Shown here piece by piece: positions 7,955 through 19,627 of a stretch of DNA of 64,000 bases. Location: NCBI RefSeq assembly GCF_021026195.1, contig NZ_JAJNCT010000021.1:251712-315711 (forward strand), in the 5' to 3' direction. The stretch's first letter is position 1. Every line of letters begins with the position of its first letter. A program made the position numbers and the translations under genes. Source of the DNA: Comamonas koreensis (GTDB taxonomy: Bacteria > Pseudomonadota > Gammaproteobacteria > Burkholderiales > Burkholderiaceae_C). The notes beneath the pieces are model-generated. The model searched no databases. It worked only from the letters and a program-made list of their open reading frames with translations, and was not told the DNA's origin.

Positions 7955-9181
7955 TCAGGCCAGCTCGGACAGCAAGGACTCCCACTGCGGAGCCAGCAGG
8001 CGCACCGATTGGGCCAGGGAGCTGGGCAGCAGCTGGTCGGCAGTTTGGTCTACCGCCATGCCCAGGATATGGCCGAGCAGCAAGGCGCCGGCCACCAATT
8101 GCAGGCTGGCTGGAGGTACATCCGGCCACAGGGCCAGGGCCTTGCTGGCCAGTTCGGCGCTCTGGCGCGGGTAAAGCTTTTCGCAATGCTGGACTTGTGG
8201 CAGCTGCGGCATCTTGGCGGCCACGGCCTGCAGCATGGTTTCCCAGGCTTTGAGGTGCTCGGCGGGGTAGGCTTGCACCAACTCCTGCAAGGACAGGTAC
8301 GGCGTGCGTGCCTGCAGGTCCTGCGACTGGGCCATGCGCAGCAGGTTGAACAGCAGCGCGGGGCGGCGCTGCAGCAGCTCGGTCAGGGCAGCGGTGTCAA
8401 CCTTGTTGTTGAGCGCCTGTGCCAGCGCCGCCACATCCGTGGTGCTGGGCAGAACCACTCTGGCCGGGATGGGCTCGGGGCGGCTGACGGCATAGCCCTG
8501 CAGCAAATGGGCCTTGTTCTCCTGCGCCAGTTGCAGTTGCGCGGCGGACTCGATCTTGTCGGCGATCAAGGTGGCGCCCGAGATGCGGCGTGCCCATTGC
8601 AGCATCAGTACCGCGCGTTCGGCCGACAGCACCGAGAAATCGATCTTCAGGTAGTCGACCAGGTCGTGCCAGGGCGCATAGGCAGAATCCAGCACTGAAT
8701 GATTGAAGGCGAGTGCAAAGCCTTGGGCACGCAGGGCCTCCAGCGCAGGGCGGCGCGCCTGGGCCTCAGACGATGCCGCATGGCCCAGGGACGGAATCTC
8801 CAGGACCACCTGGTCCTTGGGCAGCAGGACCATATGGCTGCTGCGCAGGCTCTCAAACGTGGTGTTCAGGAACAGCAGACCATCACCCAACAAGGCGGCC
8901 GGCTCAATGTGCGAAAGCACGGCATGGGTCAATGCCAGGTCGGAATCGAGCGTATGGGCAGACGCAGTGCGGGATCGGTTGAATATCTCGTGCCCCATGA
9001 CAGCGCCTTCGGCGTCTTTGATGGGCTGCCAGGCAATGGGGGGTGCGGGTGACGTGAACACCATGGCGGCTGCCATGGAGGGGGAGGTTGGAGGGTGCGC
9101 GCTCGTGTGTTGCATGTACGGCTGAACCATTGCATGCATCAGGGGTGCCACACCAGCAACTGGCGCAAGCAATGTCTGCAT
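7955..9181 (-). CDS. HDOD domain protein with degenerate EAL domain
   Basis: 408 residues. The N-terminal half is EAL-like (IAWQPIKDAEGAVMGHEIFNRS, then VVLEIPS, DYLKIDFS and ATLIADKIES). The catalytic E-A-L triplet is replaced (GHEI) and several metal ligands are not recognisable, so cyclic-di-GMP hydrolysis is unlikely. The C-terminal half is a HDOD domain (LPSTTDVAALAQALNNKVD, LLRMAQSQ), a signalling fold related to HD phosphohydrolases but without the HD residues. YuxH-like proteins of this architecture are signalling adaptors, some in surface motility or biofilm control. Start uncertain: ATG 9181 has AGAGA at a good distance; in-frame ATGs at 9217 and 9226 would add 12-15 residues. Confidence 0.82.
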   Translation of the reverse strand: MQTLLAPVAGVAPLMHAMVQPYMQHTSAHPPTSPSMAAAMVFTSPAPPIAWQPIKDAEGAVMGHEIFNRSRTASAHTLDSDLALTHAVLSHIEPAALLGDGLLFLNTTFESLRSSHMVLLPKDQVVLEIPSLGHAASSEAQARRPALEALRAQGFALAFNHSVLDSAYAPWHDLVDYLKIDFSVLSAERAVLMLQWARRISGATLIADKIESAAQLQLAQENKAHLLQGYAVSRPEPIPARVVLPSTTDVAALAQALNNKVDTAALTELLQRRPALLFNLLRMAQSQDLQARTPYLSLQELVQAYPAEHLKAWETMLQAVAAKMPQLPQVQHCEKLYPRQSAELASKALALWPDVPPASLQLVAGALLLGHILGMAVDQTADQLLPSSLAQSVRLLAPQWESLLSELA

Positions 9182-9308
9182 TTCGTTATCTCTGGATCGA
9201 CGTGCATTGTCCTTCATATCAGGCATTTCACGCGTCTGTGGAGAGAGTGGATCTGCTGGTTTTGTAGCAAACTGCACACGCTTTTGGCGTATAAAAAGCG
9301 TCTGTTTG

Positions 9309-10115
9309 TTACAGTTGCCCCTGCAGCCAGTCCAGTTCGCTCTGGCTGAAACCGGCTTCGCGGCGGGCTGACAGGTTGATTGGAGGGCGGGGCCGAGGGG
9401 CCTCGTAGTGGCCCACAAGCCAGCTGTAGTGCCGCTCCGGGTCCAAACCACGCTGTGCGCAAAGAAACTGGTACCAGTGGTTGCCGATCGCCACATGGCC
9501 GACTTCTTCACGCAGGATGATGTCCAGAATGGCCACCGCCTCCAGCGCATCTTGTGCAGAGGTTTGTTGCAATTTTGCCTGGATCTGGGGAGTTGCATCC
9601 AAACCACGGGCCTCCAAGGTGCGGGGCACCAAGGCCATGCGCGCAACGATGTCATCGGCCGTTTTCTCGCACATGGTCCACAGGCCCTGGTGCGCCGGGT
9701 AGTCGCCATAGTCATGGCCCCATTTGCGCAAATGGGCGCGCAGCAGCTGGAAGTGCTTGGCTTCCTCACCCGCCACCTGCAGCCAGTCCTGGTAGAAGGC
9801 CTCAGGCATGCCGTCATAGCGCCAGATGGCATCGAGCGCCAGGTTGATGGCGTTGAACTCGATATGGGCGATGGCGTGCAGCAGGATGGCGCGGCCCTCG
9901 GCGGTGGCGGGGGAGCGCCGGCCCATGGCGGTGTGGGCCTTGAGCTCGGGCTTGGCCGGGTGGCCGGGCAGGGTCATGCCCTCGGGGACGGCCAACTGCG
10001 CCTGGGGTGCTATTGAAATAGTGGCTCTTTGCGCATACATGGCAAGGGCGAGCGCGGATTTTTCCTCGGCATCAGCCACACACAGGGCTTGCAAGGCACA
10101 TTGACGTAATTCCAT
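9309..10115 (-). CDS. DUF455 family ferritin-like protein
   Basis: 268 residues. The family has a ferritin-like four-helix fold related to tRNA-(ms2io6A)-hydroxylase MiaE, but its function is not established. Candidate iron-binding carboxylate/His motifs are visible: HIEFNAINLALDA, GEEAKHFQLL and REEVGHVAIGNHW, spaced as in di-iron ferritin-like proteins. The start MELRQCALQALCVAD is the conserved family N terminus and is preferred although the GTAGGG before it is very close to the ATG. It probably forms a minus-strand pair with the HDOD gene 130 bases downstream, and is divergent from the carbonic-anhydrase-like gene. Confidence 0.85.
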   Translation of the reverse strand: MELRQCALQALCVADAEEKSALALAMYAQRATISIAPQAQLAVPEGMTLPGHPAKPELKAHTAMGRRSPATAEGRAILLHAIAHIEFNAINLALDAIWRYDGMPEAFYQDWLQVAGEEAKHFQLLRAHLRKWGHDYGDYPAHQGLWTMCEKTADDIVARMALVPRTLEARGLDATPQIQAKLQQTSAQDALEAVAILDIILREEVGHVAIGNHWYQFLCAQRGLDPERHYSWLVGHYEAPRPRPPINLSARREAGFSQSELDWLQGQL

Positions 10116-10227
10116 CCCTACAATTATGAGGCTGGCACCCCCTGAAGGCGTGCAAGGCAGGCATGGCCCTCGCGCTTGCAAGCACGACTGGAGCCCTGAC
10201 CCGGAACCATAACCCGATGGAGACAAG

Positions 10228-10755
10228 ATGGCGAAGTATGAACTCGATGGGGTGCAACCGCAGGTTGCCACCTCGGCCTGGATTGCAGACAGTGCGCAGG
10301 TGATCGGCCGCGTGGAGATGGCCGCAGACAGCAGTGTGTGGTTTGGTGCCATTCTGCGCGGCGACAATGACCCGATCCGCATCGGCGAGGGCAGCAATAT
10401 CCAGGACGGCAGCGTGCTGCATACCGACAAGGGCAAGCCCCTGGACATCGGCAAGCATGTGACCATCGGCCATAACGTCATCCTGCATGGCTGTAGCATC
10501 GGTGATGAGTCGCTGATCGGCATGGGCGCCATTGTGCTCAACGGTGCCAAGATCGGCCGCCATTGCCTGGTGGGTGCTGGCGCCGTGGTGACCGAGAACA
10601 AGGAGTTTCCTGAAGGCAGCTTGATTGTGGGCAGCCCCGCCAAGGTGGTGCGCCAGTTGAGCCAGGAGCAGATCGAGGGACTGCGGCGCAGTGCAGAGGG
10701 CTATATGGCCAATGCGCGGCGTTTCAAAGCGGGTCTGCGAAAATTGCCGGATTGA
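10228..10755 (+). CDS. Gamma-class carbonic anhydrase family protein (YrdA-like)
   Basis: 175 residues of left-handed beta-helix hexapeptide repeats, for example [20 protein letters not shown] and [20 protein letters not shown]. The three metal-binding histidines of the gamma-carbonic-anhydrase family are present (VLHT, then GHNVILHG). YrdA-type bacterial homologues bind zinc as trimers, yet many show little or no carbonic anhydrase activity, so catalysis should not be assumed. The C-terminal helix [20 protein letters not shown] is typical. Its ATG follows a GATGGAGACAAG leader. A short GC-rich hairpin (10764-10787) separates it from hslO. Confidence 0.88.
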   Translation: MAKYELDGVQPQVATSAWIADSAQVIGRVEMAADSSVWFGAILRGDNDPIRIGEGSNIQDGSVLHTDKGKPLDIGKHVTIGHNVILHGCSIGDESLIGMGAIVLNGAKIGRHCLVGAGAVVTENKEFPEGSLIVGSPAKVVRQLSQEQIEGLRRSAEGYMANARRFKAGLRKLPD

Positions 10756-10823
10756 GGCGCTGTCGCCCCGGGTGCCATGCCCGGGCGCAGCAGGCCTGCA
10801 TGTATTGAATTGGAAGAATTACA

Positions 10824-11813
10824 GTGTCTGAACTGCATAAATTTTTGTTTGATGGGCTGCCCGTGCGGGGAGCCATTGTTCGACTGACCGATGCCTGGCA
10901 AGAGATCTTGCAGCGCCGCGCAGTCAATACCAGCACCGGCCCGTACCCGCTGCCCGTGCAGGAGATGCTCGGCGAGATGACCGCCGCCGGCGTGCTGATG
11001 CAGTCCAACATCAAGTTCAATGGCGCGCTGGTGTTCCAGATCTCGGGCGATGGCCCGGTGAAGCTGGCCGTCACCGAGGTGCTGACCAACCTGAGCGTGC
11101 GCTCCACCGTCACGATGATCGGTGATCTGCCTGCGGATGCAACCTTGACCGACATGGTCAATGTGCATGGCAAGGGCCGCTGCGCGATCACCTTGGACCC
11201 CAAGGACAAGCAACCCGGCCAGCAGCCCTACCAGGGCGTGGTGCCGCTGGTCGATGTGGACGGCCAGCCGCTGGAGAGCATGGCCGCGATCCTGCAGCAG
11301 TACATGCGCCAGTCCGAGCAGCTCGACACCGTGCTGGTGTTGGCCGCCAACGACAAGGTGGCCGCCGGCCTGATCGTGCAACGCATGCCTATCAAGGGTG
11401 AGGCCAATCTGGCGGCCGGCGCGCAGAACACCGAAGAGGTCGACCAGATCGGCCTGAACGAAGAGTACAACCGCATTGCCCACCTGGCGGCCAGCCTGAC
11501 CCGCGATGAACTGCTGAACCTCGATGTCGAGACCATCCTGCATCGCCTGTTCTGGGAAGAAAAGCTGCTGCGCTTTGTGCCTGAAGACGGCGAAGGCGGC
11601 CCGCACTTTGCCTGCACCTGCAGCCGCGAGCGCGTCGGCAATATGCTGCGCAGCCTGGGCCAGGAAGAGTCCGACAGCATCCTGGAAGAGCAGGGCATGA
11701 TCGAGGTGGGCTGTGAATTCTGTGGCCAGCAGTACCGTTTCGACGCAGTCGATGTGGCGCATCTGTTTACCGAGCGTGGCAATGACCCGCCGGCCTCCAA
11801 CCTGGTGCAGTGA
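10824..11813 (+). CDS. hslO: Redox-regulated chaperone Hsp33
   Basis: 329 residues. Hsp33 is a cytoplasmic holdase switched on by oxidative unfolding. Its C-terminal zinc switch is visible as CTCS and, 30-odd residues later, CEFC, giving the four-cysteine CxC...CxxC cluster. The N-terminal core starts LHKFLFDGLPVRGAIVRLTDAW, with the family NVHGKGRCAITL and YFXQSEQ-type (YMRQSEQLDTVL) segments. GTG start at 10824 with GGAAG upstream. It is on the same strand as the carbonic-anhydrase-like gene, about 70 bases apart, and may share a transcript. Confidence 0.95.
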   Translation: MSELHKFLFDGLPVRGAIVRLTDAWQEILQRRAVNTSTGPYPLPVQEMLGEMTAAGVLMQSNIKFNGALVFQISGDGPVKLAVTEVLTNLSVRSTVTMIGDLPADATLTDMVNVHGKGRCAITLDPKDKQPGQQPYQGVVPLVDVDGQPLESMAAILQQYMRQSEQLDTVLVLAANDKVAAGLIVQRMPIKGEANLAAGAQNTEEVDQIGLNEEYNRIAHLAASLTRDELLNLDVETILHRLFWEEKLLRFVPEDGEGGPHFACTCSRERVGNMLRSLGQEESDSILEEQGMIEVGCEFCGQQYRFDAVDVAHLFTERGNDPPASNLVQ

Positions 11814-11843
11814 TGCCGGGCGCCCTGGTGGCGTTCAGTTGGG

Positions 11844-12395
11844 CTAGGGGCTGATCAGGCTCTGGAACAGGCGCAGCTCGCAATCGGGATCGCTGCATTT
11901 TTCGCAGTTCCAGCCCGCTCGCGCACCGGGGTTGGCCTGGCGCAACGCCGCACGCAGGGCCTGCAGGCACTGCGCCTGCGGAAACCAGTTGCACAGGGCC
12001 GCCAGAGCATCCTGCTCCCGCCGGTGCCCCTGGCTGAACAACAATTGAAACGCCTGCCCCTGGGCCGCCAGGTGCAGGCGTGCTTGCATCAACAGGGTCT
12101 GTGCCGGATCGGCCTGGCTGGCGCTGTCACGCATCGGTGGTGCCAGCAGCAGCACGGCATCATGCCGGGCCAGAAAAATGGCTGGCCCGTCTGCCGCTGG
12201 CAGGCCGGTGAGCTGCGCAAAGCTGCAGGCCTGCAGCACAAATGCCGGTGGCGATGCGGTATTGCACTGTGCCAGGTCATGCGCCAGTTGCTGCGCGAGC
12301 TGCGCTGCATCCGCGCACGCTGCCGAGGCCAGATAGACCTTAGGCGGCAAGCCCCGGGGATGGGGCGTCGTGGCAGAGGAGGGCGTCGCAGGCAT
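11844..12395 (-). CDS. Hypothetical protein with C-terminal cysteine motif
   Basis: 183 residues from ATG 12395; not recognised. The middle is Ala/Gln-rich and helical (AQLAQQLAHDLAQ, DPAQTLLMQARLHLAAQGQ). The C terminus carries C-x2-C-x4-C (NCEKCSDPDCELRLFQSL), which could bind a metal. There are no membrane segments or signal peptide. A longer frame to 12476 would run through the terminator hairpin at 12431-12460, so the inner ATG is preferred, though it lacks a clear ribosome site. It is convergent with hslO and lies downstream of ftsB beyond that terminator, so it is probably transcribed separately. Codon bias agrees with its neighbours. Confidence 0.6.
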   Translation of the reverse strand: MPATPSSATTPHPRGLPPKVYLASAACADAAQLAQQLAHDLAQCNTASPPAFVLQACSFAQLTGLPAADGPAIFLARHDAVLLLAPPMRDSASQADPAQTLLMQARLHLAAQGQAFQLLFSQGHRREQDALAALCNWFPQAQCLQALRAALRQANPGARAGWNCEKCSDPDCELRLFQSLISP

Positions 12396-12430
12396 GGCGG
12401 CGATGATACGGCCAATGCCAGGCGCTGGCG

Positions 12431-12460
12431 ATAAAAAAGCGCCTCCTGAGAGGCGCTTGC
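12431..12460 (-). terminator. Terminator of the pyrG-kdsA-eno-ftsB cluster
   Basis: Minus strand: AAGCGCCTC, loop TCAG, GAGGCGCTT, then T4 (TTTTTTA counting the stem). It starts about 20 bases after the ftsB stop. Confidence 0.88.
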
Positions 12461-12482
12461 CGGGGCTGGGGGCCACACTGCT

Positions 12483-12761
12483 TTATTTGCGCGTGTACTG
12501 CACAAACACTTCATTGGGCTTGACCATGCCCAGCTCATTGCGGGCCTTGCCCTCAACCATGTCCATGCCTTGCTTGAGGTCGTTGACCTCGGTTTCCAGG
12601 CGCACGTTCTCACGCGTAGCGGCTTCGTTCTCCGTTTTCTGGGTGGCGATTTGCTGCTTCATGTCCTTGACGTAGGGCACGCTGCCGCGCCCACTCCAGA
12701 GCTGGGCATGGATGCTGACCAGAATGGCCAGCAGCACGAAAGGAACAATGCGAGAGATCAT
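12483..12761 (-). CDS. ftsB: Cell division protein FtsB
   Basis: 92 residues. FtsB is a bitopic inner-membrane protein that forms a coiled coil with FtsL and joins FtsQ at the division site to activate septal peptidoglycan synthesis. It shows a short cytoplasmic start, one membrane segment (IVPFVLLAILVSIHAQLWSG), a periplasmic heptad region (MKQQIATQKTENEAATRENV) and the family-specific tail ARNELGMVKPNEVFV. ATG at 12761 is preferred; a TTG at 12779 would add six residues. It is the last gene of the eno cluster, as in many proteobacteria, and a terminator follows directly. Confidence 0.93.
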   Translation of the reverse strand: MISRIVPFVLLAILVSIHAQLWSGRGSVPYVKDMKQQIATQKTENEAATRENVRLETEVNDLKQGMDMVEGKARNELGMVKPNEVFVQYTRK

Positions 12762-12821
12762 GGCAAACAGGGTTGGCAAGGGCGTACGGGGCAGGCCCTG
12801 AGGCCATGCCCCGCAGCGGGC

Positions 12822-14177
<1,356 letters not shown>

Positions 14178-14207
14178 TCAAAAGGGGTGGGTAGGGCGAC
14201 GCAGCGC

Positions 14208-14498
14208 TTAAACGCCTTCAACCAGTACCATGCGCATGATGGCGGCACCGGCACGCGCTTCGCGCGCCTTGCTGTACTCGGGGGAGTCGTAAAAACGGCG
14301 GGCCTGCTCGCTGTCCTTGAACTTCAGGATCACGGTGCGGCCGGGGTTCCAGTCGCCCTCGATCACCTCGACCTTGCCACCGCGCACGCAGACTTCGGCG
14401 CCATAGGTCTGCATGGCGATGGTGCTGAACTTGCGGTACTCCTCGTACTGCTCCGGGTCGGTGACGGTGACCGATGCAATGATGTATGCGCTTGGCAT
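14208..14498 (-). CDS. DUF1330 family protein
   Basis: 96 residues of the DUF1330 dimeric alpha/beta-barrel (ferredoxin-like) family, whose biochemical role is not established. Family features seen: AYIIASVTVTDPEQYEEYRK at the start, then GGKVEVIEGDWNPGRTVILKF and RRFYDSPEYSKAREARAGAA. Its ATG directly abuts the kdsA stop (TAA then ATG, no gap), implying translation coupled to kdsA. It is therefore an internal member of the pyrG-kdsA-eno-ftsB cluster rather than a passenger. A 100-base gap separates it from eno. Confidence 0.88.
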   Translation of the reverse strand: MPSAYIIASVTVTDPEQYEEYRKFSTIAMQTYGAEVCVRGGKVEVIEGDWNPGRTVILKFKDSEQARRFYDSPEYSKAREARAGAAIMRMVLVEGV

Positions 14499-15356
14499 TT
14501 AAGCTCCAAAATTGTTTTCCAGGAAACCGTTCTTCTTGGTGATGCCATCGAGCGCCACCATGGTTTCGAGCAAGGCCTTCATGTGCTTGAGCGGCACGGC
14601 ATTGGGGCCATCGCTCAGGGCATTGCAGGGGTCTGGATGGGTTTCCATGAACACGCCTGCGACGCCTACGGCAATCGCTGCGCGGGCCAGCACGGGAACC
14701 ATCTCACGCATGCCGCCGCTGGAGGTGCCATTGCCGCCGGGCAACTGCACGCTGTGGGTGGCATCGAACACCACGGGCGCATTGGTTTCGCGCATGATGG
14801 CGAGCGAGCGCATGTCGCTCACCAGGTTGTTGTAGCCAAAGCTGGCACCGCGTTCGCAGGCCATGAAGCTGTCCTCGGGCAGGCCCACTTCCTTCGCAGC
14901 GGCACGGGCCTTGTCGATGACATTCTTCATGTCATGCGGGGCCAGAAACTGGCCCTTCTTGATGTTGACCGGCTTGCCGGATTGGGCGACCGCACGGATG
15001 AAGTCGGTCTGGCGGCACAGGAAGGCCGGGGTCTGCAGCACATCGACGATGCTGGCCACGTAGGGCACTTCGGCTTCCGTATGCACATCAGTGAGGATGG
15101 GCACATTCAGCTCTTTTTTCACCTTGGCCAGAATCTCGAGGCCTTTTTCCATGCCGGGGCCGCGAAAGCTCGTGCCCGAGCTGCGGTTGGCCTTGTCAAA
15201 GCTGCTTTTGAAGATAAAGGGGATGCCCAGGCTGGACGTGATTTCCTTGAGCTGTCCGGCCACATCCATCTGCAGCTGCTCGGACTCGACCACGCAGGGG
15301 CCAGCGATCAGGAAAAACGGTTTATCAAGCCCGATATCAAATCCGCACAATTGCAT
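14499..15356 (-). CDS. kdsA: 3-deoxy-8-phosphooctulonate synthase
   Basis: 285 residues. It condenses PEP with arabinose 5-phosphate to give KDO 8-phosphate for the LPS inner core. Visible: [25 protein letters not shown] (substrate loop), [36 protein letters not shown] and [17 protein letters not shown]. The Cys in AGPCVVES occupies the position that is Asn in the E. coli metal-independent enzyme (Asn26), and such a Cys marks the metal-dependent KDO8P synthase class, as in Aquifex. The downstream gene starts immediately at its stop codon. Confidence 0.96.
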   Translation of the reverse strand: MQLCGFDIGLDKPFFLIAGPCVVESEQLQMDVAGQLKEITSSLGIPFIFKSSFDKANRSSGTSFRGPGMEKGLEILAKVKKELNVPILTDVHTEAEVPYVASIVDVLQTPAFLCRQTDFIRAVAQSGKPVNIKKGQFLAPHDMKNVIDKARAAAKEVGLPEDSFMACERGASFGYNNLVSDMRSLAIMRETNAPVVFDATHSVQLPGGNGTSSGGMREMVPVLARAAIAVGVAGVFMETHPDPCNALSDGPNAVPLKHMKALLETMVALDGITKKNGFLENNFGA

Positions 15357-15469
15357 GGACGGTGTTCCTTAAGGGTGGGGTGAGAGCAAAGACGCCATGA
15401 AAAACGCAGCGTGGTTGGGTGCTTTGTTTGTCATGGCTTCTGTGTGTGTGCCGCAGCGTGGCCGTAATT

Positions 15470-17152
<1,683 letters not shown>

Positions 17153-17317
17153 TTATAAAGGCGTAAGCCAGCCCGTGCGGCCAGCTGCGATAAATGGGCT
17201 TCAACGGCCACGGGTTTGCCAGCGATGGAGCAGTGCCGCGAAGATAGCCGTTCTGGCGCTGCTCTCTTGTCTGCTGCAGTGCAGCGGTGGCGCTGTGCCT
17301 CTGCTACATTGGCGGGC

Positions 17318-18532
17318 ATGAACCAGCTCCACGGAAAACATATTGTCCTCGGCATGTCGGGCGGCGTTGCAGCCTTCAAATCTGCCGAGCTGTGCCGCCG
17401 ATTGATCAAGGCTGGAGCGACCGTGCAGGTGGTCATGACCGAGTCGGCCACCCAATTCATGACGCCGGTCACGATGCAGGCGCTCTCCAACCGCCCCGTC
17501 TATACCTCGCAGTGGGATGCGCGCGAGCACAACAACATGCCGCACATCAACCTGAGCCGCGAGGCCGATGCGATTGTGGTGGCTCCTTGCAGCGCCGACT
17601 TTATCGCCCGCCTCGTGCAGGGCCGGGCCGATGAGCTGCTCAGCCTGTTGTGCCTGGCGCGGCCCATCGACACCGTGCCCTTGATCCTGGCCCCGGCGAT
17701 GAACCGCGAGATGTGGGCCCACCCCGCCACACAGCGCAACCTGCGCCAGGTGCAGGCTGATGGTGCCCTGGTGCTGGGCGTGGGCAATGGCGATCAGGCC
17801 TGTGGCGAGACCGGAGACGGCCGCATGCTGGAAGCCGCCGAGATCGAGGAAGAGCTGCAGTATTTCTTCAGCGCCAAGGCACTGGCTGGCAAAAAACTGC
17901 TGATCACCGCCGGCCCCACCTTTGAAGCAATTGACCCGGTGCGGGGCATTACCAACCTCTCCAGCGGCAAGATGGGCTTTGCGATTGCGCGCGCGGCGCA
18001 GGCCGCTGGCGCCGAGGTCACCCTGGTCGCCGGTCCGGTGCATCTGCCCACGCCGCGTGGCGTGCGCCGCATCGATGTGCAATCGGCGCAAGAAATGCTG
18101 CAAGCGGTGCTGGCTAGCGTCGAAGGTGCTGATGTATTTGTAGCCACCGCTGCGGTGGCCGACTGGCGTCCAGCCCACGCGGCCGACCAGAAGATCAAGA
18201 AAGACGGCAGCGGTGAAGTTCCGCAGCTGGCCTTTGTCGAAAACCCGGACATTCTGGCCACCGTCGCGCAGCTGCCGCGTGCCAAAAGCGGCGATCTGTA
18301 CTGCGTGGGCTTTGCCGCAGAAAGCGAAAACCTGCTGGCCAATGCCCAGGCCAAGCGCTTGCGCAAGCAGATTCCGCTCTTGGTAGGCAATATTGGTCCC
18401 GCCACCTTTGGCAAGGACGACAACGCTTTACTGCTGGTGGACGAGCAGGGCCACCAGGAGCTGCCCCATGCCAGCAAGGCGGCCTTGGGCGAGCAACTGG
18501 TGACCGAGATCGCCAAGCGCATCGTGCGCTAG
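17318..18532 (+). CDS. coaBC: Bifunctional phosphopantothenoylcysteine decarboxylase/phosphopantothenate-cysteine ligase
   Basis: 404 residues. It performs two consecutive steps of coenzyme A synthesis. The N-terminal CoaC flavodoxin-like domain has [14 protein letters not shown], the active-site His in NMPHINLS, the substrate-binding PAMNREMW motif and the Cys loop [11 protein letters not shown]. The C-terminal CoaB domain has [20 protein letters not shown], the dimer/active-site TAAVADWRP, and the KIKKDG lysines that contact the cytidylyl intermediate. Start at ATG 17318 puts the flavin-binding loop about 12 residues from the N terminus; an upstream in-frame extension is not homologous. It is the CTP-using ligase type. 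Confidence 0.96.
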   Translation: MNQLHGKHIVLGMSGGVAAFKSAELCRRLIKAGATVQVVMTESATQFMTPVTMQALSNRPVYTSQWDAREHNNMPHINLSREADAIVVAPCSADFIARLVQGRADELLSLLCLARPIDTVPLILAPAMNREMWAHPATQRNLRQVQADGALVLGVGNGDQACGETGDGRMLEAAEIEEELQYFFSAKALAGKKLLITAGPTFEAIDPVRGITNLSSGKMGFAIARAAQAAGAEVTLVAGPVHLPTPRGVRRIDVQSAQEMLQAVLASVEGADVFVATAAVADWRPAHAADQKIKKDGSGEVPQLAFVENPDILATVAQLPRAKSGDLYCVGFAAESENLLANAQAKRLRKQIPLLVGNIGPATFGKDDNALLLVDEQGHQELPHASKAALGEQLVTEIAKRIVR

Positions 18533-18589
18533 CCCGTCCAAAAGCTCTGCAGATTGCAGCCGCCAAGATGGGCGGCTGTTTGCTTGGCG

Positions 18590-19615
18590 TCAGTCCAACA
18601 AGGCGAGGATTTCGTCGTGCAGCTTACGCGGCAGGCTAATGCCTTGCTGCGCACTCAGCGCCCGCGCCGCATAGCGCCGCTCGGAGGGCAGGCGTGCCCC
18701 CTGGCCCTTGATGGCGGCAAACATGGCTTCGGCACGCGCCTGGTGGGCAGGCCAGTCTTCGCCGGCAAAGCGCTGCGGATCAAAAGCCAGCACCAGATGG
18801 CCGTGGCAGGGCATGCCGCCGGCACCGGCGTCCAGCGCCATCGATTCCTGGCTGCCCAGGTCGCCAATCAGCATGCCCGCCATCAACTCCACCATGGTCG
18901 CCAGGGCCGATCCCTTGTGGCCGCCAAAGGTGCGCATCGCGCCCTGGGCCACGGCTGCCGGGTCGGTCGATGGCTGGCCTTGCGCATCGATGCCTACGCC
19001 TTCAGGCAGCGGGGTGCCGGCGCGGCGGTGCAGGTCGAGATCGCCGCGCGCAATGGCGCTGGTGGCAAAGTCAAACACATAGGGGTAGGGGCCGGGCCGG
19101 GGCCAGCCAAAGGCGATCGGGTTGGTGCCAAACACCCCTTTGGTACCGCCAGCTGGTGCCACCCAGGCATGGCTGGGTGTCATCACCAGGGCGGCCAGGC
19201 CTTGGCCGGTGAGCATCTCCACCTCCGGCCACAGCGCCGTGAAGTGGAAGCAGTGGTTGATCACCAGCGCGCCCATGCCCAGCTGGCGGGTGGTTGCCAC
19301 CAGCGGCGGCAGGCCCACCTCCAGCGCCCAGGGCGAGAAGCCGCGCTGGGCATCGACCCGGGTGATCGCGCCTTGCGTAGGCTGCAGCAGTGGCCGGGCT
19401 TGCAGATCCACCAAGCCGGTGCGGATGGTCTGGGCTGCGCTCAGGATGCGGTAGGCGCCATGGCTTTGGCAGGCATCGCGCTGGCCTGCGACCACGATGC
19501 GCGCAATGGCCTGGGCATGGTCTGGGCTCAAGCCCAGGTGCTGCAACACCTGCAGCGCCAGACGCTGCAGGTCGGCTTCGCTGATCAGCAGGCTGTCTTC
19601 TTGTCTTTGATCCAT
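18590..19615 (-). CDS. Malate/L-lactate dehydrogenase (Ldh) family oxidoreductase
   Basis: 341 residues of the LDH2/MDH2 fold, unrelated to Rossmann lactate dehydrogenases. Motifs: the active-site region DACQSHGAYRI, ALVINHCFHFTALWPEVEML, GTNPIAFGWPRPGPYPYVFDFATS and FGGHKGSALATMVELMAGML, plus the C-terminal SERRYAARALSAQQGISLP. Relatives reduce 2-oxoacids or cyclic imines (delta1-piperideine-2-carboxylate/pyrroline-2-carboxylate reductase) with NAD(P)H. The C/SHG-YR motif resembles the imine reductase branch, but the substrate is not determinable. It lies 12 bases after the AhpD-like gene on the same strand, so the two are likely one operon. Confidence 0.85.
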   Translation of the reverse strand: MDQRQEDSLLISEADLQRLALQVLQHLGLSPDHAQAIARIVVAGQRDACQSHGAYRILSAAQTIRTGLVDLQARPLLQPTQGAITRVDAQRGFSPWALEVGLPPLVATTRQLGMGALVINHCFHFTALWPEVEMLTGQGLAALVMTPSHAWVAPAGGTKGVFGTNPIAFGWPRPGPYPYVFDFATSAIARGDLDLHRRAGTPLPEGVGIDAQGQPSTDPAAVAQGAMRTFGGHKGSALATMVELMAGMLIGDLGSQESMALDAGAGGMPCHGHLVLAFDPQRFAGEDWPAHQARAEAMFAAIKGQGARLPSERRYAARALSAQQGISLPRKLHDEILALLD

Positions 19616-19627
19616 GCTTTTCCCGCC

